Positions 55,680-64,000 of a stretch of 64,000 bases of DNA are shown one piece after another. Each line of letters opens with the position of its first letter. Positions within the stretch are counted from its first letter, which is position 1. Under the pieces are notes generated by a model. That model worked only from the letters and a program-made list of their open reading frames with translations, did not search any database and was not told the origin of the DNA. The position numbers and the translations under genes were made by a program. The stretch lies in NCBI GenBank assembly GCA_016802295.1, contig JAESIW010000020.1:976031-1040030 (forward strand). The letters are read 5' to 3'. This DNA is from Brachionus rotundiformis (Eukaryota > Rotifera > Eurotatoria > Ploima > Brachionidae).

Positions 55680-57152
55680 TTAAAATTGTCTTCTGTGGTA
55701 TTTATCCGGCTCGTAAAATGAAGTAACCACAACACGATTGGAAAATTTTCGCCCAGTCAACTGCTGCTGAGCCTTCTGACTGTCGGTTTTAGACGCATAC
55801 TCAACAAATATTTTGCCTACTCCAGGAACCTCTACATTCGGAATGGGCCTTGGTATCTCAACGCTTTTAACAGAGCCGTATTTGCCACACTCTTTCTTGA
55901 TGTCCTCCAAAATGTCCTCATATTCCTCGTCATCTTCGAGCTCTTCTTCAGTGACCATGTTGAGCAAGCAGAGCACTTCGGTGACAGGCACCTTGCTCGC
56001 CTCGGCCATGTTCAGTCCGGGCACTTGTACCATTACGGGTATGTTCGGGTTGGCGAGCGGAACTGGCTGCGCTTTGGCGCCAATGCTCGCCAGCTGAACT
56101 ATCAGCTTCTTGTCTCCTAGCTGCATTCCATGCAGGCCCTGAATGGCAGCATCGGTGATGTGCGGGTCCACGTACTCGCAAAACGCGTAGCCCTTCGACA
56201 CACCTGTCACACTGTCTTTTACTAAATTGAATGCTTTTAGAGGACCAAAAGAGACCAAGAGCTCTTTGACCTGGTCCTCATTCAAATAGGTCGGCAAGCC
56301 GCCTATGAATATTTTGAATGGTGAGTCTCCTACAATGGTTGAGACCACGCCCGGTATGCACGGCGTGTCGGTCATGCCTGGCATGGCCTGGTAGTCTCTC
56401 GGGCGGCGTATCTTCAGCGACTGGCCCTGGAAGACTATGCCGTCAAACGCCATGGCGGCCGTGGTCTCGTCAATGGAGCGAAATTCAAGAAAAGCAAAAT
56501 TTTTGTCCAAGTTTATTTGTACAGCAATGACAGGCGCGCCTTCCATTTGAGACAGACCAGTGAGCTCCATTTGCTGATTGAAAAAGTCCATCATGGCCTG
56601 TTCGGATACGCCAAACGGAATATTTCCCACATACAAGCGTCTTGATTGCATGACTACATTTGAGCCTACAATTGGCGTAGCTGAGGCCGGATTTAGCGAC
56701 GGAATGGGCATGTTTACTGGCGCTTTGATCACCTTTCCTTGCATGGTCTTGAACTGCATTGGAGTTATGTGCTCGTAGCCAACAGGCGGCACGTCCCAGA
56801 ATTTGTACTTAATCTTTGGTTTTTCTTTGACAGTTTCGGCTTTTTCCTCTGTCTTGGCCGGCTTGCGGCTGCGCTCCTTGTCGCGTTCCTTGTCCCTGTG
56901 GCGGTCTTTGGAACGCGACCGGCTTCGCCGCTTTTTGTCTCTTGAGCGCGATCTGGTACGCTTTTTTTTGCGGTCTTTGGACCGCGATCGAGACCGATGC
57001 TTCTTCTTTTTTTCCCTATCCTTATCTTTGTCTCGATCGCGGTTCTTCTCGCGCTCTTTGCCATTCTCGACCTTGGAGCTCTCGGCCGGCTCGTCCGCGT
57101 CTCCATAGTTCTCCTGTATTGTTGACATTGAATCTGTAAGCATTCTTACCAC
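55680..57152 (-). CDS. U2AF2: Splicing factor U2AF large subunit
   Basis: An intronless 490-aa frame for U2AF65, which binds the polypyrimidine tract and recruits U2 snRNP to 3' splice sites. An Arg-Ser/Arg-Asp-rich region (about residues 35-95) is followed by the U2AF35-binding linker KYKFWDVPPVGYEHITPMQF with its key Trp. Next are RRM1 (RRLYVGNIPFGVSEQAMMDF, KNFAFLEFRS), RRM2 (FKIFIGGLPTYLNEDQVKEL, SKGYAFCEYVD) and the UHM (VLCLLNMVTEEELEDDEEYE, GVGKIFVEYASKTDSQKAQ). Length fits the family (about 475 in human). The first ATG (57152) gives MVRMLTDS before MSTIQENY; the second start (57128) agrees better with the family, which begins MS. The gene is GC-richer than its surroundings. Confidence 0.96.
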   Translation of the reverse strand: MVRMLTDSMSTIQENYGDADEPAESSKVENGKEREKNRDRDKDKDREKKKKHRSRSRSKDRKKKRTRSRSRDKKRRSRSRSKDRHRDKERDKERSRKPAKTEEKAETVKEKPKIKYKFWDVPPVGYEHITPMQFKTMQGKVIKAPVNMPIPSLNPASATPIVGSNVVMQSRRLYVGNIPFGVSEQAMMDFFNQQMELTGLSQMEGAPVIAVQINLDKNFAFLEFRSIDETTAAMAFDGIVFQGQSLKIRRPRDYQAMPGMTDTPCIPGVVSTIVGDSPFKIFIGGLPTYLNEDQVKELLVSFGPLKAFNLVKDSVTGVSKGYAFCEYVDPHITDAAIQGLHGMQLGDKKLIVQLASIGAKAQPVPLANPNIPVMVQVPGLNMAEASKVPVTEVLCLLNMVTEEELEDDEEYEDILEDIKKECGKYGSVKSVEIPRPIPNVEVPGVGKIFVEYASKTDSQKAQQQLTGRKFSNRVVVTSFYEPDKYHRRQF

Positions 57153-57254
57153 TTTCTGCTCCCTTATTTGCTCTCTATCTAAGTGCCAAGTTAAAACAAG
57201 AACTCAATTTACCATAAATTCAAAATTTATGTTGTTTCGAAGTGTTTTTATTCT
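57153..57254. promoter_or_regulatory. Short divergent promoter gap, U2AF2/PEX16
   Basis: Roughly 100 bp separate the outermost plausible start codons of the two divergent genes. No TATA box is evident, as expected for housekeeping genes. Confidence 0.4.
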
Positions 57255-58538
57255 ATGATTTTGAAATTCATGACGAATGCTGTCGAGAAGCTCTCACAAA
57301 ATGCACAATTTGCAGACCACCATTGCCATTCGAGTACTAGCTAATTAAATGCACAATTTTGCATCCAAGTTTGTCTTAATTTCAATTAGAATATTCTCTT
57401 GTTTGGGCACAAAAATGGATTTATTTATGAGAAATTTTTTCCAAAACTACCAACGTGCTCTTCGGGTAGGCTGGACAATTTTTACCACATAATTACATGC
57501 TTTTCAATTGAAGAAAAGCAGACCTGATAAGCTGCTCAAGCTCCTGTCGGCAATTGAGTACACCGAGGCTATTTTGGAAATAACAGCGAGCAAACTGTTT
57601 GGAAAGACATTTAAATGGTTGGTGGTGTTTGTGACCCAGTTGGCAAAGTAGACGACCAGTCTTGGTTTGCTTTTGAAATTGACTTTTTTTCTTGTAGAAG
57701 CATAATTAAGCTACAATTGCTGATTTTCCACAAGATTGGTATCCAGCCAACGCCGTCTCTTTTCAACTTCAAGTCTTTGATTGAGACCAAGAAGTGTGAG
57801 CCTAGTGGTGAAAAGAAGGAGGGTTTTTTTGTCCTCAAGCATTCTGGACGGGCTGTCCGAACTATCAAAAATTGTGACTACAGAAATAGTTTTTTAATTT
57901 AAAAGGAAATTTTTTTTTTTTTCAGCACCGGTGAATTTGGAGAATCGAGATTGGACAGTGCCACAAGTGAATGTAGTTGGGCCACAAAATGAGCAGCAAA
58001 ATAACCATTTTGATCCAAATTCGAACAAAATGAGATTTTTGGCCGAGCTGATCTACATCGCTCGACCCATATGCCACAGTTAGTTTATTAACTAATAATT
58101 AGAAGAAAATAACTATTTAATAATTAAGTAACATCTATGCTTTTGTTCAAGCCGAAGTCTTGGGCTCAATATTTGATAGCTTTATCAATGGACACCACCA
58201 GGTAGGAACAAATCTGAGTCCAATTAGAAATTAATTGTTTCTAAGCTTATTTTTGATGAATGGCACTGATAAAATGAGCAATGACCAAAAGGAAGAGTTG
58301 AAAAGAAGAACCTTGGGTCTTTTGTATTATTTTCTACGCAGTCCATTCTACGACATATATTCAAGTTCTTTAATAAATTTAATTTTGACCCTAATAGAGC
58401 AGCGTGTGATTGGGACCAAATTTATAATAAGTAATTGGCACTTTAAAATTTTAACTATTTTTAATATTTGGTCAAGAATATATCAAAGAGTATATACCAT
58501 ACTGGCAATCAATTTACAACTACTGTTGGGTGGCTTAA
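57255..58538 (+). CDS. PEX16: Peroxisomal membrane biogenesis protein PEX16
   Basis: An integral membrane protein needed for peroxisome membrane assembly, acting as a PEX3 receptor. Well-supported exons are one ending at 57647 (RPDKLLKLLSAIEYTEAILE, LVVFVTQLAK), then 57698-57873, 57926-58078, 58129-58201, 58246-58430 and 58477-58538. They include RAVRTIKN, MRFLAELIYIARPICH, RRTLGLLYYFLRSPFYD and the end EYIPYWQSIYNYCWVA, which parallels the vertebrate C-terminus closely. The last 46 bp intron is missed if the frame is simply read through, which gives a false 111-codon tail. The N-terminus is not settled: 57390-57465 (NILLFGHKNGFIYEKFFPKL) aligns with the family, and 57255-57335 (TNAVEKLSQNAQFAD) perhaps does, but their splice phases do not join cleanly. 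That could be a missed exon or real damage. Confidence 0.85.
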
Positions 58539-59330
58539 GAACATTTTTCGTAATAATTAAGTTTAGTTAATTTAATAAAATTAATTTTGAATTTGATCTA
58601 TTTTTGTGGTTTTATCTTCAAAAACTGAGTATTTATTGATAGAAATAAAGTAATTTATTAATTAAAAGAATAAAAATTATTTTTTATGTTTATAAGTTTG
58701 GCTTTCTTTTTTTATTTGTTTTACTGTCCTCAGAAATAATAATCCCAAATAAGGTAAAAATATGATTTAAAAAATTCCATTCCAAACTGCCTGGGAGTCT
58801 CTCCCAAATTATATTTAAATAAATAAATAAATAAATGATTTAAAAAAATTACCTGACATTTTTTCTTTGTTTTAAAAGATTATTCGATTATAAAATTTTT
58901 ATTTGTGACATATAAGTATATTAAATATTAATTTATTTAACACTCCTTTAATTATATTTCAAAAATGACTTATAATTTTTGATAATTTTTCTTCACGATC
59001 AATTACTAATTTTTTAAAAAATCATTCATCATTTTTTAAATATAATGAATAAGGACTAATTTAGTTATTTTCTAATCATTAATCATTTATAAATATCAGT
59101 TATGTTTTCTCATTAAAATAAATTAACAATTACTTAAAAAATTTAGTTAAATGGTTTTTCATAATCAATATTATTCAATAAAAAGGTCTTATTTGTATTC
59201 AAATTATGTTATTAATTCACATATACATTTAATACAATACATTAAATATAAAAATATATAAAATGGCTTTTAACTTTTTTAATAGTTGTACTTTGTTCTT
59301 TGTGTTGTATAAAATTAGTTATTTTTGTCA
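58539..59330. other. AT-rich gap with an AAAT microsatellite
   Basis: No gene was seen. An (AAAT)n tract is at about 58814-58838. Confidence 0.5.
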
Positions 59331-59332
59331 CC

Positions 59333-59825
59333 CTTCTCTTTTGGCAACAGGGCTTGGGACCGGCTTTGACAGAGTTATGACGGCGTCTTTCCCTAAGAAG
59401 CCAGTGGGACGTTCATCATAAACAGCGCCACTCATCCGAACACTTAAATTGGCTGCGAACTCGGCAACTATTTAGACTAGCTTGGAACCACAAACCAAGC
59501 GACTTCTCTCACACACGAGATAAAGTCTTAACTTAAAGCTTCCAAAGTTTCGTCTATCTGCAAAGGGTCATCTGTACAGCAGATTCTCGCTCCTTTCGGA
59601 TTCTATACTGGGAGATGGTCGAAGCCAGCGGCGCCCTCATACGACAAGACTTGGACAAAGACCCGTAGGCCTATGTACCCGCCATACAGCTCTTCTGAAG
59701 ACTACGTGAAAGACCACACACACATAAGATGCATGTGACTGCTACCACCCTCCTCTTTTTTCATCAGGGCTTGGGACCTAATGATCGGCAGAGTTATGGT
59801 GACTGCTTCTTTCCCAATTTTTTAA
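59333..59825. repeat. GC-rich inserted block bounded by direct repeats
   Basis: A marked island of mixed composition in an AT-rich setting. A segment of about 70 bp at 59333-59400 (CAGGGCTTGGGACCGGCTTT, then AGAGTTATGACGGCGTCTTTCCC) recurs at about 59750-59820 with some change. The inner 350 bp show no intact frame. It looks like one unit plus a partial second unit of a tandem repeat or a retroelement end; the class is not recognised. Confidence 0.5.
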
Positions 59826-60062
59826 TTAAATTTCTAATTTTTTAATAAATTATATCTAAAAATATTTTTTAAAATTTTGTATAGTATGTAATATTCCAGT
59901 CTGTCCTTATTTAATTCTTATTAAGTAACTGAAGTGATAGAAAAATTAAAATGATATTTTTATTTAAATTCTCATAAAAAGTATACTAATCTTTTGATAA
60001 TCAATTAAAATGGAATAGAAAAATGAAAATTTAAAAATAATTTCTTATTTTGAAATCTCATC

Positions 60063-60304
60063 TAGTGATGGTAAACCGGTTCGAATTTAAAACCGGTTCA
60101 ATTTGAATAACATAAGTATTAAGAAAAAAATTTTTTTTTTCAATTTTTTTTATAAGAATTGAATTTTTCTCAATTGTTTTTTTGAAAAAATTTAAAATTA
60201 ATAAAAAAAAAAGTTTTTCGATCAAAAATCTTCTTTTTATTTTTCGGATATAATCTGTTTAAATACAAAACCGGTTCCAAAAACGAACCGGTTTCCTAAC
60301 CCTA
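60063..60304. mobile_element. hAT-type MITE with 8 bp target duplication
   Basis: 242 bp. The left end is TAGTGATGGTAAACCGGTTCG; the right end, read inverted, is TAGGGTTAGGAAACCGGTTCG. Both ends carry a second ACCGGTT copy about 15 bp further in. The flanks are ATCTCATC on both sides (60055-60062 and 60305-60312), the exact 8 bp duplication expected of hAT transposition. The interior is poly-A/T and non-coding. Confidence 0.9.
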
Positions 60305-60312
60305 ATCTCATC

Positions 60313-60639
60313 TCTGATCATTTTTTAATTATATTTGAAAGTTATTATTTTATTAAAATGTTTAAAAATAATTCATTTTAATAAAATGATTTGTAGACAT
60401 TTGTAACCATTCAGAAGATCTAAATTAAACAATGAGTTACTTGGTGCAAGACGGATCACTCATTTTCTTGATTTATTCCTTTGTGGAGCTTGAAGCATTG
60501 AAACATGTCGCCTCTTATTCTCTTATCAACATTTCAGTCCACCTTTTAGGAAAATTTAGATAATTAAGAGAACATTTAAGAAAGTTTAAATCAATTTATG
60601 AAGTATGTCTATAATAAAGTATCTAACGGAGTTTAAAAA
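60313..60639. other. AT-rich DNA without a supported gene
   Basis: No frame or repeat was recognised between the hAT-type MITE and the LINE fragment. Confidence 0.4.
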
Positions 60640-61150
60640 ATGGCATGGTTTGGTGTCTGTTGGTTTGCAGTAAAATCAGTCACTTCTTTGGCAATTAGTT
60701 CGTCATTAAATCTTGAATGAATTTTATAATCTTGAGAATTTTGTTTTGGGTCATTTGAATGTCACTAAAATAAAGGATAAAGATAGTAGGTGATAATCAA
60801 CTTCCTTGCTTTGATAGTCTTTGGTATATTTCTAAAGTTCTGTCTTTTAAGATATTTTTATATAATTTTAGAGGTTTGTTTTTAGACCTTTTGACTTAAG
60901 TTTTTCAATTATGCCACTGTGGGATTTCTTATCAAAGGCTTTCTCTAGGTCAAAAATATAGCACCAGTAAACCCATTTATTATGGATTGATTGATCTTAA
61001 TCACTAAACATAGAAAATGGTCTATAAATGAGATTCTTCAATTTTTGTGTCTAAATTAATACATGTCGGTAATCGTTTAGTGGCACCTAACTTTCTCAAA
61101 ATTTTTAATGTCAGCTCATTTAAAAGCATTGTACTGCAAGAACGAAGAGC
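60640..61150 (-). pseudogene. Degenerate LINE reverse transcriptase fragment
   Basis: On the minus strand near 60970-60880 the frame reads LEKAFDKKSHSGIIEKLKSK, the reverse transcriptase palm A block 'D.EKAFD...H..L...L...G'. Stops and shifts follow. The stretch 60752-60807 of this fragment was copied into the loop of the palindrome at 62789-62844. Confidence 0.65.
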
Positions 61151-61584
61151 TATTTTTTTATGCCCTGTGGTTGTTGTTACATAATCCAAATCCTATAATC
61201 TTCAAACATTTATTCAGCCAATTTCAAATTTAAAAATTCTATTTGATCAACTCAAACTTTAACGAACCTTTTTATCCCTCTATTATATGTTATTTGACTA
61301 ATGTTTTAAAGTGGGTTAATTTTTATTTGTGTTTGCACATGTAAACACATCTTAAAAACGAGAAAGTTCAATCAACTAATCAATTTAGTTTTCTATTTAC
61401 AACTTTCTTATCAAGAATTATTTTTGAATTTTTTTCGAATTGGCACTAACAGCATCTTCAATAAAATTTCAATACAATTAATAATTTATAAATGAAAATT
61501 CTAGAAACCTGCACATACAGTACTTGACACGTGGATTTCTGGAAAATTTACGTAAATTCACGAAAAATTACTTGGTATCAAAAA

Positions 61585-62795
61585 GTGAATTTACTTAATT
61601 TTACGTAAATTTTATTCATAACTATATTTTGCGTAAATTACGGTAAAATATGGTTAAAACAATATTAAGACAAAAAGATTATTTTAAATTTAAGTCATAT
61701 TTTAATCAGTTAACATATTTTGCTTAATTGGCTTAGACCTTACGTTTTTCTTAGGTTATTTTTTGCCCTATCCCAGACCAGATCAAACGTTCAATTCTTT
61801 GGCACATATTTCTTTAATTTTCCTTGAATCTAAGTTTAAAAAAACGAACTTTAATCGAGCAATATATTATATCATATACCCTTGCAAATAAGTGCCTTCA
61901 GAATTGTGTCTTTATTGAGGAATTTAAGCTTTTAGATGATAGGAAATTTTCTTCAAATTAAATATTTTTTGATTAGCTTTTAAAAAGGGGGTCTTAGGGG
62001 GGCACTTATTTGCAAGGGAATACGGTATTACATACTATTTAATTTCAAGAAATTTAGAATGATCTTTTTTTTCTAGAATGCCAATGTTTCATTTTGATCA
62101 TTTGGAAAATTCTCTTTTAAAAGAGATCTCAAGGCGTTTGTAAAATCTTTTTGATTGAATAAAAAAATATAAATATTAATAAAACTAAAACTATTAAATT
62201 AAATATTACAAATATCTCAATTATAGTCATTTTCAGCATTCACATCGACCCTTCTACGGTTACCGCCATTCCTTGACCCTTAACCACTCGATTTAGATTG
62301 TGTTGAGGCAAATTGAAAACAATCTACTGATTCTGGTAATAGATCTTATATAATTGTAATCTCTTGGAAAGATCTGACTTTCTTTCAATTTAACTAATTG
62401 TTCATTACCTTTTTTTTAATGCGTTTTCGAGACCAGATGATTTAGTATCAAAGCTAGTCCCTTTAAAATTCTATTTTTGTTATTATAAGTAGATAAAAAA
62501 AAATTTAAATCAAAAAACATACCGAATTTCAAAAAAACCTTACAATCACTAATAATCACATAAGTTAAGAGAAGAAAATAATTCTTAAAACTTAAAATAT
62601 TAAATTTATGTATATTTTGTTTCAAAGGTAATTGATATAGTGTTGGACGAAAATGGCGAATGGTATAACTGATAGTTTATTTGGAAAAATAAAAATTCCT
62701 TAATTTTTTACCATGTTTTACGGCTATTTACCTTAATTTACGCAAAATATAGTTATGAATAAAATTTACGTAAAATTAAGTAAATTCACATTTGA
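61585..62795 (+). mobile_element. Left arm of a large palindrome, itself bounded by inverted repeats
   Basis: The arm is mirrored at 62852-64000 about the axis 62823.5. Its own ends are related inverted repeats of about 70-80 bp: GTGAATTTACTTAATTTTAC at 61585 and the inverse GTAAAATTAAGTAAATTCAC ending at 62789. So each arm resembles a 1.2 kb non-autonomous DNA element. A minus-strand frame of 69 codons (62625-62416) is present; it is hydrophobic, has no known family and probably is not a gene. Confidence 0.75.
61870..62027. mobile_element. 158 bp MITE inside the left arm
   Basis: Ends match as inverted repeats of about 28 bp: TATCATATACCCTTGCAAAT then AAGTGCC on the left, and inverted TACCGTATTCCCTTGCAAAT then AAGTGCC on the right. 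The termini begin with TA, as in Tc1/mariner-type MITEs. The mirrored copy is at 63620-63777. Confidence 0.7.
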
Positions 62796-62844
62796 ATGTC
62801 ACTAAAATAAAGGATAAAGATAGTAGGTGATAATCAACTTCCTT
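62789..62844. repeat. Palindrome loop copied from a LINE fragment
   Basis: The 56 bp are identical to 60752-60807 (starts CATTTGAATGTCACTAAAAT, ends TCAACTTCCTT). The unpaired loop between the arms is 62796-62851, so nearly all of it comes from that copy. Confidence 0.9.
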
Positions 62845-62851
62845 CAACTCC

Positions 62852-64000
62852 TCAAATGTGAATTTACTTAATTTTACGTAAATTTTATTCATAACTATAT
62901 TTTGCGTAAATTAAGGTAAATAGCCGTAAAACATGGTAAAAAATTAAGGAATTTTTATTTTTCCAAATAAACTATCAGTTATACCATTCGCCATTTTCGT
63001 CCAACACTATATCAATTACCTTTGAAACAAAATATACATAAATTTAATATTTTAAGTTTTAAGAATTATTTTCTTCTCTTAACTTATGTGATTATTAGTG
63101 ATTGTAAGGTTTTTTTGAAATTCGGTATGTTTTTTGATTTAAATTTTTTTTTATCTACTTATAATAACAAAAATAGAATTTTAAAGGGACTAGCTTTGAT
63201 ACTAAATCATCTGGTCTCGAAAACGCATTAAAAAAAAGGTAATGAACAATTAGTTAAATTGAAAGAAAGTCAGATCTTTCCAAGAGATTACAATTATATA
63301 AGATCTATTACCAGAATCAGTAGATTGTTTTCAATTTGCCTCAACACAATCTAAATCGAGTGGTTAAGGGTCAAGGAATGGCGGTAACCGTAGAAGGGTC
63401 GATGTGAATGCTGAAAATGACTATAATTGAGATATTTGTAATATTTAATTTAATAGTTTTAGTTTTATTAATATTTATATTTTTTTATTCAATCAAAAAG
63501 ATTTTACAAACGCCTTGAGATCTCTTTTAAAAGAGAATTTTCCAAATGATCAAAATGAAACATTGGCATTCTAGAAAAAAAAGATCATTCTAAATTTCTT
63601 GAAATTAAATAGTATGTAATACCGTATTCCCTTGCAAATAAGTGCCCCCCTAAGACCCCCTTTTTAAAAGCTAATCAAAAAATATTTAATTTGAAGAAAA
63701 TTTCCTATCATCTAAAAGCTTAAATTCCTCAATAAAGACACAATTCTGAAGGCACTTATTTGCAAGGGTATATGATATAATATATTGCTCGATTAAAGTT
63801 CGTTTTTTTAAACTTAGATTCAAGGAAAATTAAAGAAATATGTGCCAAAGAATTGAACGTTTGATCTGGTCTGGGATAGGGCAAAAAATAACCTAAGAAA
63901 AACGTAAGGTCTAAGCCAATTAAGCAAAATATGTTAACTGATTAAAATATGACTTAAATTTAAAATAATCTTTTTGTCTTAATATTGTTTTAACCATATT
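62852..64000 (-). mobile_element. Right arm of the palindrome, running off the window
   Basis: The exact reverse complement of 61647-62795 at every position checked, with no length change: coordinate x pairs with 125647 - x from end to end. The two 69-codon frames (62625-62416 and 63022-63231) are identical. By symmetry the arm should continue at least 63 bp past the window. Confidence 0.9.
63620..63777. mobile_element. 158 bp MITE inside the right arm
   Basis: The mirror copy of the MITE at 61870-62027, with the same CCCTTGCAAATAAGTGCC terminal repeats. Confidence 0.7.

Noticed and set aside
56765..57139. Arg- and Ser-rich frames over U2AF2
   Set aside because: Shadows of the RS-region repeats in other frames.
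62416..63231. Paired 69-codon frames in the palindrome arms
   Set aside because: Identical only because the arms are mirrored; AT-driven composition and no recognisable domain.
1..64000. CRISPR arrays, bacterial operons, rRNA or tRNA genes
   Set aside because: None seen; intron structure and gene content are those of an animal nuclear genome.

Overview
The window is nuclear DNA from a small-genome animal. Genes are split by GT-AG introns that are mostly about 45-75 bp long, non-coding DNA is very AT-rich, and the protein set is metazoan (ACTL6A, TTLL1, NSF, REXO4, U2AF2, PEX16, ARMH1). The many truncated non-LTR retrotransposons, MITEs and lineage-specific families (an ARM-TIR protein, an orphan LRR-like 7TM receptor) would suit a rotifer such as Brachionus. 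That placement is an inference; no rRNA or mitochondrial marker is present.

Layout. 0.7-6.5 kb: an orphan terminal exon, a LINE scrap, ACTL6A (-) and a small Cys-rich unknown gene. 7.6-16.5 kb: a collapsed partial copy of ARMH1, a 7TM receptor, a LINE 3' piece, then ARMH1 (-) and TTLL1 (+) sharing a 131 bp promoter gap. 17.3-37 kb: NSF, REXO4 and an ARM-TIR gene lie among four head-to-head pairs (eight copies) of a tiny intronless gene for a 58-74 aa Trp/Asn-rich repeat protein. Pieces of the neighbours were copied with these pairs: the NSF 3' end, the REXO4 3' end and a Ly6-type gene pair. 28.4-30.5 kb is a nest of transposons. 37.2-44 kb: a 1077-aa coiled-coil gene. 44-48.4 kb: a gene-poor stretch. 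48.5-50.6 kb: a gene joining a Tc1-transposase-like helix-turn-helix region to a BEN domain. 51-52.8 kb: LINE remnants. 55.7-58.5 kb: U2AF2 (-) and PEX16 (+), divergent. 59-64 kb: repeats, including a hAT-type MITE with an exact 8 bp target duplication and a near-perfect palindrome with arms of at least 1.15 kb that runs off the window end.

The clearest theme is inverted duplication: the paired small genes, the Ly6 pair, the inverted NSF fragment and the terminal palindrome. Several copies carry internal deletions, and the loop of the palindrome is a 56 bp copy of sequence 2 kb away. These look like products of template switching or foldback repair rather than retroposition, because the ARMH1 copy keeps intron sequence. 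The candidate new systems are the divergent repeat-protein family with its shared, sometimes flipped, two-TATA promoter, and the HTH-BEN fusion.

Exon joins were made by eye from splice signals, reading frame and recalled similarity to animal orthologues; no alignment was run.
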